Below, in pieces: positions 9,838-20,417 of a DNA stretch of 64,000 bases. The first letter of the stretch is position 1. Each line of letters begins with the position of its first letter. Under the pieces are notes generated by a model. That model saw only the letters and a list, made by a program, of their open reading frames with translations. It was not told the origin of the DNA and made no database searches. Origin of the DNA: Adineta ricciae (lineage: Eukaryota; Rotifera; Eurotatoria; Adinetida; Adinetidae); NCBI GenBank assembly GCA_905250025.1, contig CAJNOJ010000019.1, positions 620,001-684,000 on the forward strand, written 5' to 3'. The position numbers and the translations under genes were made by a program.

Positions 9838-12608
9838 TCAATGATATTGAGTTGATATCATTGTCTTGGTAGAATCTTTCAGTGACACGACACGTTGTCT
9901 ACGATTTTCTTTAGCGCCTGCAGATTTGGTGGGACGCGTTCGGAAAAATTGTTGTAGTAGCAAGTTATGTTTGAGTTCGATTTCTAGACAGATGATAGTG
10001 GGAGTAGGAATAGTTTAGGAAGGGAAGGTGACGGATACCTGTTAGATCCTCTTTTAGATCAGCATCAGTTAGTGAACAGTAGCGACAAAGTTCACAGTCT
10101 GGTGAGGGGCATTGGATTGTATTCACTTCGGCAAGAATGTGATCCATATGTACGTTGTATTCCACTTGTTCTTGGGCACAGATACGCCCTCTCCAGACAA
10201 TACGACCTATGAGGAAGAGACAAAAAGAAGAGAAGGTGATTACTATCTGAAACTGAACAGAGATTTACCGGCAAAATCCAAAACAAAATACATTGGTACG
10301 CCTTCAAGAGATAGGGCTTCATGCAAAGGTTTATCATTTTCTTTTTCGATGTCTATTAGAAATATGGTAGAGATTCGATGGTGAGAACGAATAGAATTGA
10401 CTTGCTTTCGAAGTCCTTTGGTTCAAATTCTGTGTAACATTGAATATCTTTGTAGTTTTGAAGGGAAATTTTCAACTCGTCGTAGTCCGGTTTCATACAA
10501 TGAATTGATGTGTAAATATACTGAAAAAGAATGCGAATTTCAATGAAAGTAGCTAGATGGAGAAAATCAGGGATTTACCTTTCCACGGTTGTGTGATGCG
10601 TAGTCGGCAAAGTATGTTAATTGATGTCGTGCTGGTACACACGTGTTGAGATAGAAGAAGAGTATCGTCAATCGACGCTCTTTGCGAAATGATGGGACCT
10701 GAACTGTTTTATTCGCACGCAAATCATATAAGTCAATAGTTTCCATTGCTTGTGTGACTTTCAATAAACCTTGGTGAATTGGACGTCTAAGTTGTTGTTC
10801 ACAAGGTAAGGTATCCAAATAGGCACAACTTTGAAGACAAGAGATGGAAGATATATACGAGCTGCGCTCCCTCAGAACAGCAGTTCGAATTTACATACCC
10901 TGCGGAAGATTTATGTTGATCAAAGTGTGTACAAAAGAATGTAAGATAGCCGGAAGCTTCTACTGAAATCGGTTTGGATTGTGTTCCGTACAGTGCTGGT
11001 GTTACTGAAACGGCCAATTTGTAAGGTTCATCTCGTCGTGCAAGCTAAATCAAAGGAAAAGGTAAGTCACTAATGTTGCTTCAATCTTACCTCTAACGGG
11101 TATTGTTTGACTGTTCCCGGTATGGATTTGTCCAGTTCTACACCATCGATGATTAATCGGTAAGTCTGAAGGACATGTTCAGTTGAGTTTGATTGAATCT
11201 TTAGATTGATTCGAACTTTTTCTAAAGACCGAAAAGATCGGTGAAGTTTTTTTTTCTTTGGATAAAGTCAATACCTGTATATCTATTTAGTAGTGAAAGT
11301 ATCTGTTGCAATTGATGTTCGCATCGATCGATTAAAGTTTTTGATTTTGTACTAGAGAATGATAAATCTGCATTCGAATTCGATCAATCTCAATGCTTAC
11401 TTATCCCGTGCGCTGATTAAATGATGAGCCAAATCAGTGAGTTCTTTTTTCTCCATAGAATCAGAATATTCATATGTCAATATAGGTAATCTAGAATCAC
11501 TTCCACATTCCACTCGTGTCGGTTTGGAGTAAACCGATTTATTCGAGTTAGCAAGTTTGATTTCGAGAATATACGTATAAACACCTTTGTCGACATCTTT
11601 TATCCAAACTTCACGACATTCAGGAGAATTCGGGCCGACTTTAGTCAATAATTCACCTTTCGAATCGTACAAATGTAACTATTCATTCAAAACAAATCGC
11701 TTTCTTCACGCAAATGTACAAAAGCAAAACAAACCGTATAGGATTCAATATTTCCATTATTGATAGACGTTGAATCTCCCCAACTAATCATCAATTCTTT
11801 GCAAGCATGACAAATCGCTTGAGTTTTTGGAATCGTCACTCCTGGCCATGTGACATGTATCGGTACCGACGAAGCAATCTTACCATCTTTACGAAGCATC
11901 TGCAAGAGAGAAAGAGAAACACACAATCTTTTCATTCAATTCAATTGAATATGCAACTGACTTCGATTTGAAAAACATATTTTTCTCCAACATTACCATC
12001 GCTGACAACATAACGAGTTTCTTCCGATGGTAAAATGACTTTCGTTTCCCCGTTGATCACTAATTTATACATTTTGATATCAGTCAGATGAACCTCATCC
12101 GATTTCTTCCATTCTAACCAAACATAGTCCGGTGTTGCTTCTCTATTCAAATACAAATTCGTCGATTTTGCCGAGCAACTCTTCAGCACACTTACGTCAC
12201 ACGTAATCTAGGACCTTCGTTTTCTCCTCTCGTCTGAATCTGCGCACATTGACTTGCTGCAATAATTCGATCTGAACTATCCACAGCACAAACATGAACT
12301 TCATACAGATGGCCAGGTTGAGTTTTTCTCAAATAACTGTTTTGTTTCTTTCGTGATACTCGAATCGTGTGACTCTAATCGAAAAAGCAAATTTCAAGAA
12401 ACATCATTCTAGTAGAAACCAATTTGTTTACTTGATTGTTATTTAAACTTCTGTAATGTATGATACAATGTCGAACATTCGCCGGCCGAGCTAACTGATT
12501 CCAATCAACGAAAATATTTCCTTGAGATGAAAGTTCGACATCGATTGGTGCCGGTAGATTTGAACTAGTTGTTTCGTAGGACGATACATCCGACTGGAAT
12601 TCTGACAT
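9838..12608 (-). CDS. fibronectin type III repeats plus C-terminal thioredoxin-like domain
   Basis: Thirteen exons join in phase to 698 residues: 12608-12432, 12374-12196, 12142-11962, 11899-11735, 11678-11401, 11351-11275, 11221-11091, 11044-10899, 10828-10579, 10520-10406, 10352-10269, 10206-10039, 9983-9838. Four FN3-like beta-sandwiches are seen at about residues 18-112, 113-205, 206-305 and 340-432, shown by motifs such as IFVDWNQL, VWLEWKK and MISWGDS. Residues about 455-640 resemble a thioredoxin/AhpC fold: LTILFFYLNTC, then VPMYFVLDFAGRIVWRG. No CxxC active site is visible. There is no signal peptide or membrane segment, so it is probably intracellular. Intron 10 must use a GC donor. 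The stop is 160 nt from the convergent homeobox gene. No named orthologue recognised. Confidence 0.82.
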
Positions 12609-14085
12609 GTCAATGGTTTTTTAAACTTTACGAGTTGATTGAGAAACGCAGCAATTCTTATTTTCTTTTTTCTTCTTGTTCTTTCATTCTTTTGACAATG
12701 CGCGCACACACACACACACATTAAGAAAAGTAGACGTTGTTGGTAGATGAAAGAGAACTGTCTGTTGGTTTATTCTCTTTTTCTCGAAATGAAAAAAAAA
12801 TATATAACAAACTACGTTAGCAACAAAACAAACTCGAAATCATAACTATCAACTCATGCAGTCAGTCATTATCTTATTACTTTTCATAAAAGCCATGAGT
12901 TTATCTGCCGAACAGGTCTTTCATAAACAAAACAAAAGCCATACGTGTTCAGACCTGATTATACCCCACATAAATATTTATTCCCAACGGTTCGATAAAG
13001 GGGAATCAACATGGCTCATTAATCTTTTATGTGCAGCTGTTGTTATGTAAAAGAAAAAGTTTTTCTTCCAAAAGGGAAACGACACCGATGAATCATATGC
13101 TAACATTGCCCGATATATTAATCCGTGGCGTTCTTCTGGTTTATTATTTGATATTTTCGAAAGCATCTCTGAGTCAACTCACAAAAATATATATATATAT
13201 TTTGTTGTTTTTGATTAAATACAAAACATAATAACAGCAAATAGAACTATAACCTTGAGCTTTTAACGATGTCGAAAACATTGTCTGAAAGAACGCAAGA
13301 GATCAATAATGACTATATACTGATTTTGTCGTCATATACAGAAATTTAATGGTAAAAGATTCTCATAGCATTTTCAGATGAGAAAAGTATTTTCTTCTCT
13401 TTCTGACGATATTTTTCCAAAAAAATAACTCAGAAAGTTTTTCCTAGTCGACAGTTTTTCTCTTTTCTTTCTCTTCTTCTTCAAATATAATTTACATAAA
13501 AGAATATCTTTGACGACGATTGAAAGTAGGTAACACATCCAAGTATGTGTAATCAAATGATATCGAACGAATAGATATATTAAAGGTAAGAAAGGATTAA
13601 TCAGCAATCGTAGTACAAGCGAGTACTTGAAAGCAAACAAATTGTTCATTTCTATGTCTTCCTAACCTTGGTTACTGCATTTCAAGAGTAGTGATTAGAA
13701 ATAGAAGCCGGAATATTCAATTGTTGTCAAAATAGATCTTCTAAGTACCAAATACTGATATGAATTTCAAGCGTGAAACTGATTTGTTCGCTCGTTTTCG
13801 TCTTTCTTCGCATAATTCAAGGTTAATATGTCTGTTGACACATTTTTGATAATTATCACAAACTGTTACGACAAGCGCACTGTTTATGTGCGTTATCGAT
13901 TAAAAAGAAAAACTATTCATTTCTATATCGATCGTATTGAGAAAGTTTGTGTTTTAGTTTAACACATTTTGATCGCACTTTAAACGAGCAGAACGCTTTG
14001 ACAACGTCATTGATTACATACGTAAGCATTTATTAAAGTGCGTTGGAAAACAACAGCTACACTTTTAAATATTTTCTAGTTAAAC
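12609..14085. other. intergenic, divergent promoters, with microsatellites
   Basis: Sits between the FN3 gene (-) and a small membrane-protein gene (+). Contains a CA repeat at 12705-12720 and a short TA run near 13187-13200. Hydrophobic short frames at 12856-13050 (+) and 13374-13649 (-) look like AT-rich noise. A 3' splice site ends at 14080, 6 nt before the next start codon. Confidence 0.45.
12705..12720. repeat. CA microsatellite
   Basis: Eight perfect CA units about 100 nt upstream of the FN3 gene start. No function inferred. Confidence 0.9.
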
Positions 14086-14665
14086 ATGGCGGAAAGTTAT
14101 TTAACAACAGATATTATTGTAATTATTGTTTTAACCATCCTCGTCGGTTTGTATTCCATCATTGAAACACAAAAGTCTCATTTTCAGTGTTGAATTTTTC
14201 TTCCATGTAGTTCTCATTGGTATTTGCGCGTTCCTTGTTCATTTCTACTGGACGAAAATCGGCATTGCAGAAATTTGGAATACCGCCAAATGGAGTTCTA
14301 TGCGCAGTTCCATCTACCAGAAGGTGCGCAACTTCAGCCGACCATCAACAGCAAAATCACTCGATCAAGAATCGTTAGCTCGAGTTTCTATACATTCCAA
14401 TGATGCCGCTCATCTTTCTCTCCAAAACAAAAAGTCAAGCCCAATGATAACGGCTTATCACACGCCAACGTATGTTACACATATAAACTCGAATCAGTCG
14501 ACTAAACTAGCGTCGGTGATGCCGTACAGTGAACCAGCACGCCCGAAGTACCATGGGAGAAAGCATGGCCGTGCGATAGATAATGCGGGAGTTTATAATA
14601 GTTATTCGTCGAATAATAATCGATCTAATGATTTAGCTAGTACGATACAAAAACAACGGTTTTAA
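14086..14665 (+). CDS. small single-pass membrane protein, unknown family
   Basis: Two exons (14086-14146, 14211-14665) encode 171 residues. The intron uses the acceptor ending at 14210; the earlier TTTTCAG at 14187 would lead to a stop. The joined N-terminus has a long hydrophobic segment, about residues 8-35 (IIVIIVLTILVVLIGICAFL), followed by aromatic and basic residues. A Ser/Asn/Lys-rich tail of about 130 residues follows and is probably disordered and cytosolic. A candidate 3' splice site (TTTTCTAG) ends 6 nt before the ATG. Not matched to a known family. Confidence 0.7.
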
Positions 14666-14974
14666 TACCGGTGCATATTCGACTGTGAAGCAATTTATTG
14701 GTGATAAATTTTTGTCTATTCATATTCAGTTTTTCTGCATGTGAACCTGTCTTTCGATGAGATGTATTGTTGCTTTTACATGTACAATAATTCAAATGAT
14801 TTATTAATAAATTATCTACTATAAACTATTGAAATTATTTCATTGTAAGTACCCATTAGTGAGTCCTTTGCAGAAATTGATGTATCAACGTTTGAATTGT
14901 ATCATTTTACATCTTCTGATAAATATTTTTATTTATGATGAAAATCGAGTACGAGAATGATACAGATATAGAGA
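14666..14974. other. convergent 3' ends
   Basis: Short tail-to-tail gap between the membrane-protein gene (+) and the TXNDC16-like gene (-). AT-rich, with AATAAA-like words near 14811, and no coding signal. Confidence 0.5.
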
Positions 14975-17900
14975 CTAAGTATTCGGTTCCAGAGGTAAAC
15001 CATTCGTATCGAATCCTAGAAGATAAAATGTATTCATGAATGAAATGACTGATCATCATTTGAGAAATACCTAATCCATTTTCGTTGATTTTTTCACTTT
15101 CTTCATGAATGAAACGATATTCTTCGAGTAGTTGATCGTCATTCATTTGATTTATGAAATCAATTGCTTCCTGTGTTGGTCCGTCATTAGTTTCCATTGA
15201 GAGTAACTCATCTAAAAGATTACGGATTATTTTATGCTTATCAGAAGCTCTTCTTTCTTACAAAAAGGTGTTGCTAATCCCAGTCTTGCGGTTTTAATCC
15301 AAACATCAATATCCGTCAGTGTCGTATTCACGTAGACATGCCCCTAAGTAGAAAAAACACATTCATATTCCTACGATTTCGTTTGTATGGATGAAACTCA
15401 CCGTCGAGAAATTAATATAAATCATTGCAGGGTAGGCAATATCACCATATTGATTAATAGTAAGGATCCATGGTGAGTTGCTAAAAGATATTTATTGCTA
15501 GAGCAGAAATAATGGAATACATTCGCTCACGTATCGATCCAAACGAAGGGAATCTCATCAACCGAAACTTCTGACTTGAAATAGTTATTCAATCGAGAGA
15601 GTTGAGAGCGACTGGCGGCAATAAATGTTCTTGATGTTACTTGAAGGAAATCAACGGGATTGAACGGAATCTTGGAAAGAGAAAAAATTGTAGAAATCGT
15701 TTTCGTCGAAAGAATTTCTGAACAAACCAGTTGAATTCGTAGAGCATTGTCTATTAATACTCGCAGATGATTTAGATCTTCGTTCAACGGATAAGTCGTT
15801 GTTTTCGGCTCAAACGACGACTCAACATCTCCATATGTCTGTTTGATGATCAACGATGAACTAAAAATCTCAATTTTGAACTTCGTCTCACATAAATCAT
15901 GCAATCTGAATCATTCAAGAATCCCTTAACCTATTCGTCTACCTTTCAGTCGTGTATTCATAAACAAAAAAGATCTGTTCGTTATCGCGAAACATATCGA
16001 CTAGATTTCTATAAGTATCGTACACTGGAACAAACATTTCGATAATAACAAGAAGAGAAAAACTTAATCATTTGTACTTACAAAACTTCTTCTCATGTTG
16101 TATCATAGCCAGAACAATGACACGCTGAGAAGTCAATAGATTAATTGTGGTCAATTCATCTACGATTTCATACGGTTGATTCACAGCAAATCTAAACGAT
16201 ATTTATATCGATATGCAAAGCCTAGAAGGAAACTTTCAATCACCGGAATAACTTTAACTTCATTTCTTGTTCATTGGTACTTCCTCGATACGTTTTACTT
16301 TCTGTTAAATTTTCCGCTAAAATTAATGTTGGCCACTGAATAATATTCTCCTTGTCGCATAGATCTGTCCAATCGAAGCAATCGATCTCTATCATAGGTA
16401 AATACGTATGCAAATGCCATGCTAGACGATGAAATGTTCGTCGTGCTAACTTCGATGTTGAATCCCATCTGATTGTGAAAAGAATGGCAGCTTTTGGAAA
16501 AGTTCGTCGGATACGATAGTAATCATCTTCAGTTTCTAGGAATCGAACTTTAGGATTTAGTTCTATTTCATTCAAACTATCAGCTAAGTATCGAACTTCA
16601 TCATCAATCATGCCATACATATCTATAAGAAAGCGAAGATGTAAGCACTATTGAATAAGTGAAAATCTACTGCTGATGTTATGCTCCTCTTCATCGTGAA
16701 GTAACATGTCGATCAGTTCATCAGATGGTTGATCACCGAGACGTTGTAATGAATTCTACAAAAAAGAAAGATGAACTCTAAAGGAGCTGTCAACCCATTT
16801 CTGCTTTACTTTCTTCACAGACCAATACAGATAGAATGGGTAAGGTGCCGTTAACAACGTATGATCTTGAATATCGACCAATTTAAACTTGAATCTAAGA
16901 GTATACTTGCACTTTTAATATAAAAGTGTATTCTTCTTACATGTCGACCGGAATGATTTTGATACGTTTATTGGATATTGGAGTAAATCTCGGATTACGA
17001 TGAATATAGAATAATGTCGGCAATGATCTTGAAAACGCGTTCACATGTGACAAATCAGAATAGGATTGAATCGATTCGGATTCTGTTTCAATCATTTGTT
17101 CTAATTGTTTTCGAATATCATTTTCCAGTTCACATTTTAACGAAATCACTTCATTATTTGACGAACAAATCTGATACATACAGCCTTTGTCTTCATTACT
17201 TCTATAGAAATTAGAAAAAAAAGACATTTCTTCTGAAAAACTAAGGTTAGCTTACACCACAACGGAATAAACAAAAGTAAACCATGGCCCATAGTTTAAT
17301 ATCATCCGACTGACTTTCAGATGTTCTAAATATGCATGTTTTACAGTTCAAATTTGCATACATCACTTGAAGATACCCCTTGGTGTAAGCGACTGAGCAT
17401 TGATAACAACAACGGCCTCTTCTCTCTTCGATTTGTCGATAAAACTTTTCAATTCATCCGAATTATTAATAGATTCGATACGATACAAAATCCTCGATCT
17501 GATAAAACCCAATCAAACATCTTGAGTATAAACTCGTCAATAACAATCTTACATCATATCGAAAACCACAGCTATTGATTCATCCTGTATCTGTGCTGCT
17601 TGAACATGTATTCGTTGTTGAACAGTCAAATTCGCATCAAACCTATCGAAATTTAACTGAACGCCACAAACGTTTTTCATAATTCCTCACTGATAGAGTT
17701 TGAAAAGTACACTGTAGATGCACGCACCAACTTCATCGATGTTCTCCACGGACAATTCCTCGCACAGATGCTAAAATAGGAGAAATCAAGCCCATTGAGC
17801 GCTGGTATGATGAGTGTTAAGCTTACATAACTAACAAATACATGGTTTGACTCAATGAAACTTTCAAATACTTTCAATTCGTTTCGTGTGGCATTCAAAA

Positions 17901-18083
17901 ATTCAGCTAAGAAAATGTGTTGAAGATAGAACGTTCTGAAAACTTTCTTGACTTACAAACAGGAAAATAGCATTGCATTAGAATACATTTCTCGTTCTGA
18001 CACGATTTAAACTTTTCCATTGGAGTTTCAGCAGTGACCGAATTGAAAAAGAATAAAAGAATCCAAAACATCATTTTATTCAT
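14975..18083 (-). CDS. ER-type multi-thioredoxin-fold protein, TXNDC16-like
   Basis: About 17 short exons join without a stop to roughly 765 residues. The start (18083-18081) gives a signal peptide: MNKMMFWILLFFFNSVTA. The mature part is built of divergent thioredoxin-like modules without a canonical CxxC. The clearest, about residues 375-450, reads KAAILFTIRWDSTSKLAR, then MIEIDCFDWTDLC and IIQWPTLILA with the cis-Pro strand. Length and lack of active sites resemble vertebrate TXNDC16 (ERp90), but this is a fold-level judgement. No membrane segment is seen and the C-terminus (PLEPNT) is not KDEL-like. It is the last gene of a same-strand trio; its ATG directly follows a strong acceptor (TTTTTCAG), 52 nt after the MRPS17 stop, with no upstream coding exon that would fit. 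Confidence 0.8.
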
Positions 18084-18135
18084 CTGAAAAATGATATTCT
18101 AAAGTTTCTATTCAACTGAATACAAAAAAAAACAT
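18084..18135 (-). other. 52-nt spacer with 3' splice site abutting an ATG (putative trans-splice acceptor)
   Basis: Between the MRPS17 stop and the next start, read on the minus strand, the spacer ends in a pyrimidine run and CAG that touches the ATG (AG at 18085-18084). Its length and composition resemble an outron or intercistronic region. Inference from position only. Confidence 0.45.
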
Positions 18136-18590
18136 TTATTCAGTTGATTTGATTGGTATCGATGTTGGACTCGGCCGGTTCAATTGATTTTCACGATCAT
18201 TAGCAATAAAAGATTCATCAAGATATCGCAGGCCATTACATCGTCGACCAGTGAGCGGATCTTTGATTCGTCCGAGTTCATATACAGTCTCACTAATTTC
18301 ATAACGTTCTAATGGATAACGACATTCAAGTACTGGTCGTCGTTTTAGTAGAACGATATCTCCAACCTTAGTTTGTTCACGCTTATCGAATGCTTTATAA
18401 TCGATTCCTATCAAAAGAAAAGTTAGTCACATGTGTTACGATTCCCATCGGATTTACGTTGGTTGAAAAACATATCGAATTTATCGTCGAGTTTCATTTG
18501 TAAAACACGAACAATGGCGGTTGTTGTGTTGCTTTTTGTGAGCACCCGACCGACTAGTAGACTTGGTAGATTGGCGATCTGTGCTGCCAT
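18136..18590 (-). CDS. MRPS17: mitochondrial small-subunit ribosomal protein uS17m
   Basis: Two exons (18590-18458, 18407-18136) encode 134 residues. The S17 pattern is clear: LLVGRVL at the start, then FFNQR, TKVGDIVLLKRRPV, ELGRIKDPLTGRRC and a divergent tail. The protein binds small-subunit rRNA early in mitoribosome assembly. Two donors are possible for the intron. The one at 18457 gives a normal 50-nt intron and a product that keeps the spacing of human MRPS17 between FN and VGDIVLL; the one 18 nt later would leave a 32-nt intron. It starts 48 nt after the mTERF stop on the same strand. A 3' splice site (TTTTCCAG) lies 20 nt before its ATG. Confidence 0.93.
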
Positions 18591-18638
18591 GAATGATTCG
18601 TTTTTTCTATCTGGAAAACAAAACAAAGCACATTTTTA
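18591..18638 (-). other. 48-nt spacer with 3' splice site (putative trans-splice acceptor)
   Basis: Between the mTERF stop and the MRPS17 start. A T-rich run ends in CAG at 18612-18611, leaving a 20-nt leader before the ATG. Splicing from the mTERF exon would need a 32-nt intron and would enter MRPS17 in the wrong frame, so cis-splicing is unlikely. Confidence 0.45.
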
Positions 18639-19829
18639 TTACATTCGAAGATTAGGATCAATATTTTGTCGAAGTTTCCGTCGACAATGTCGATCTGGAT
18701 CATGATTTGATAGTGGATGCCATAAACTCGGCTGTGATTCATCAGTTTTCAATGCTACTGCTTTTTCGTTCTCAATTGTTAAACTGCGTTCCTCCTCTTC
18801 TTCGTCACCGAAATTATTATACATATCGAATTCACTCATCCAGTAACGTCTTTCTTGTCTTTCCGTGCGAATCATTTCTCTTGACCAATTCTTTCGTAGA
18901 TTATTCAGCGTTAAATATTGCTCAAATTCATTATCGAATACTTCTGATTGAAGCGAATCAATAAATGCTTGATAATCCTCTGGACGAAGAAGATTATTCG
19001 TGGTCCGTTTTAGAAAGGTTGATAAACTTGTGCTGAATATATCGACTAGACTAATGTTCAAATCGCGCTGTTGAAAATATTGTTCTTGCCGTCGGACACG
19101 TTTGAATAATCCCGCGCGACAAACAAATAAATATCGCTGACGAATATGATCAATCGGATGAGCTAAAGCGCCTGATTCTACGATGTCGCGTGTTGAGGCA
19201 AATAGCATAATCTTCAAATAATTGATTTTATAATCTAAATCCGGCCAATTTTCACTGAAAAGCTTCTTGTGCGTACGGACTAATTTAGAAATTTCTCGTT
19301 TGGTGAAATAACACATGAGAACATCGAAACGTTCGCGAAAGTAACTCATATCGTATTGAACGATATTCGGATCGTTAGATAACAGAATCGATCGAGTCGT
19401 TGTGTCGAATTTCAGTTGAAGGAGATTTTCGAAACATTGTTTAAAATTTTCAACATTCACAATCGTTTTATCCGCAGATGGAAGATTGATTAGCAAACGA
19501 AGAGCATCGACAGGTTGTAAACCATATGAACCAAGAATAGAAACCAAATCGTAGAGTTCTTGGGAAGACCATGCTTGAAACGTAGTCAAGAGATGCTGTT
19601 GAACATTCGCCGTTAGCGGAATTTTGATAGAATCAGAGAGATATTGAATCAAACGCAAGGTAAACGTTGAATCAGGAACTGTTGCTAGATTGGACGAGTC
19701 CGAAGGGCAAAGTTCAGATGACATCTCCAGCCAATTATGACGAAGAGCAGGTGCTTGTGAAGTAATATGTTTCTTCTTCGATGATGCATAACGAACTAAA
19801 TTAAACAAGGCAACACGCACTTCTATCAT
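18639..19829 (-). CDS. mTERF-domain mitochondrial protein, MTERF4-like
   Basis: Intronless, 396 residues. A basic N-terminus (MIEVRVALFNLVRYASSKKK) fits a mitochondrial presequence. The middle, about residues 75-270, has repeated mTERF helices with the typical leucine/proline spacing, for example LRLLINLP, LSNDPNIV and VRTHKKLF. The end of the domain, DIVESG followed by IRQRYLF and then FLKRTT, resembles MTERF3 and MTERF4, the latter somewhat more. A Glu-rich patch (GDEEEEERS) follows, also seen in MTERF4. In mammals MTERF4 partners NSUN4 in mitoribosome maturation, and MTERF3 also affects mitoribosomes. Sitting 48 nt ahead of MRPS17 on the same strand fits that pathway. Paralogue assignment is tentative. 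Confidence 0.82.
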   Translation of the reverse strand: MIEVRVALFNLVRYASSKKKHITSQAPALRHNWLEMSSELCPSDSSNLATVPDSTFTLRLIQYLSDSIKIPLTANVQQHLLTTFQAWSSQELYDLVSILGSYGLQPVDALRLLINLPSADKTIVNVENFKQCFENLLQLKFDTTTRSILLSNDPNIVQYDMSYFRERFDVLMCYFTKREISKLVRTHKKLFSENWPDLDYKINYLKIMLFASTRDIVESGALAHPIDHIRQRYLFVCRAGLFKRVRRQEQYFQQRDLNISLVDIFSTSLSTFLKRTTNNLLRPEDYQAFIDSLQSEVFDNEFEQYLTLNNLRKNWSREMIRTERQERRYWMSEFDMYNNFGDEEEEERSLTIENEKAVALKTDESQPSLWHPLSNHDPDRHCRRKLRQNIDPNLRM

Positions 19830-20417
19830 TCTAAATTAATTCGCATGGAGCGCAGACCTGCTGGCGAGCTCAGAATCGAAGAGTATCTCAGACGGAAAAA
19901 TGACAGCATATCTATAACGAAAAAAGGAAGAAAACAAGATCAATTGTTTTCGAATCAGCCTGTCCGTAACGAGCACAAATATATAAGTTTTTGAGAATGT
20001 TTATTTAAAAATAAGCTGACAAATTCAATCAACGTTACATCGAATATACTGTTCTTCAGAAGACAAAATTTGCCATGTATAACCAATAATTTCATAAATT
20101 TCTTCTTATACCAACATCATATTCGTTTTACACCCGATAAAATGGCAAATGAGTTTAAATGAATATATGTATGTAAGAATAAATGTGCACATGTGTTGAC
20201 AAATGAGCATAAGATTGTAAGAAATCGAAGGAAAGTATAGTTAGTTATTCTTCTGAAGAAGAAAAACCACGAACAGAACATAAAGCTACACATTGAGCAA
20301 AGAAAAAAACACTGCCGATTGAATCGAACAAGATTCAGTTTTCTATACACATATGCGTATGGACGTAAGAAACTCGCTGATAGGAAAAATAGAAGAAAAA
20401 AGAGGTTTCGAAATCTA
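19830..20417. other. intergenic
   Basis: Between the mTERF start and the REPS-like stop, both minus strand. Holds the 3' region of the REPS-like gene and the probable promoter of the mTERF-MRPS17-TXNDC16-like trio. A 77-codon hydrophobic minus frame at 20117-20350 was not accepted. Confidence 0.5.

Noticed and set aside
12856-13050. Possible signal-peptide ORF
   Set aside because: Only 64 codons, no cysteine or domain pattern, and hydrophobic runs are common in such AT-rich DNA.
13374-13649. 91-codon hydrophobic minus-strand frame with a Lys/Arg run
   Set aside because: Hydrophobicity follows from T-rich codons; no homology and no supporting splice sites.
18408-18440. 32-nt intron in MRPS17
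   Set aside because: A donor 18 nt upstream gives a 50-nt intron and the exact spacing of human MRPS17.
18591-18650. mTERF-MRPS17 fusion through a tiny intron
   Set aside because: It would need a 32-nt intron and would read MRPS17 out of frame.
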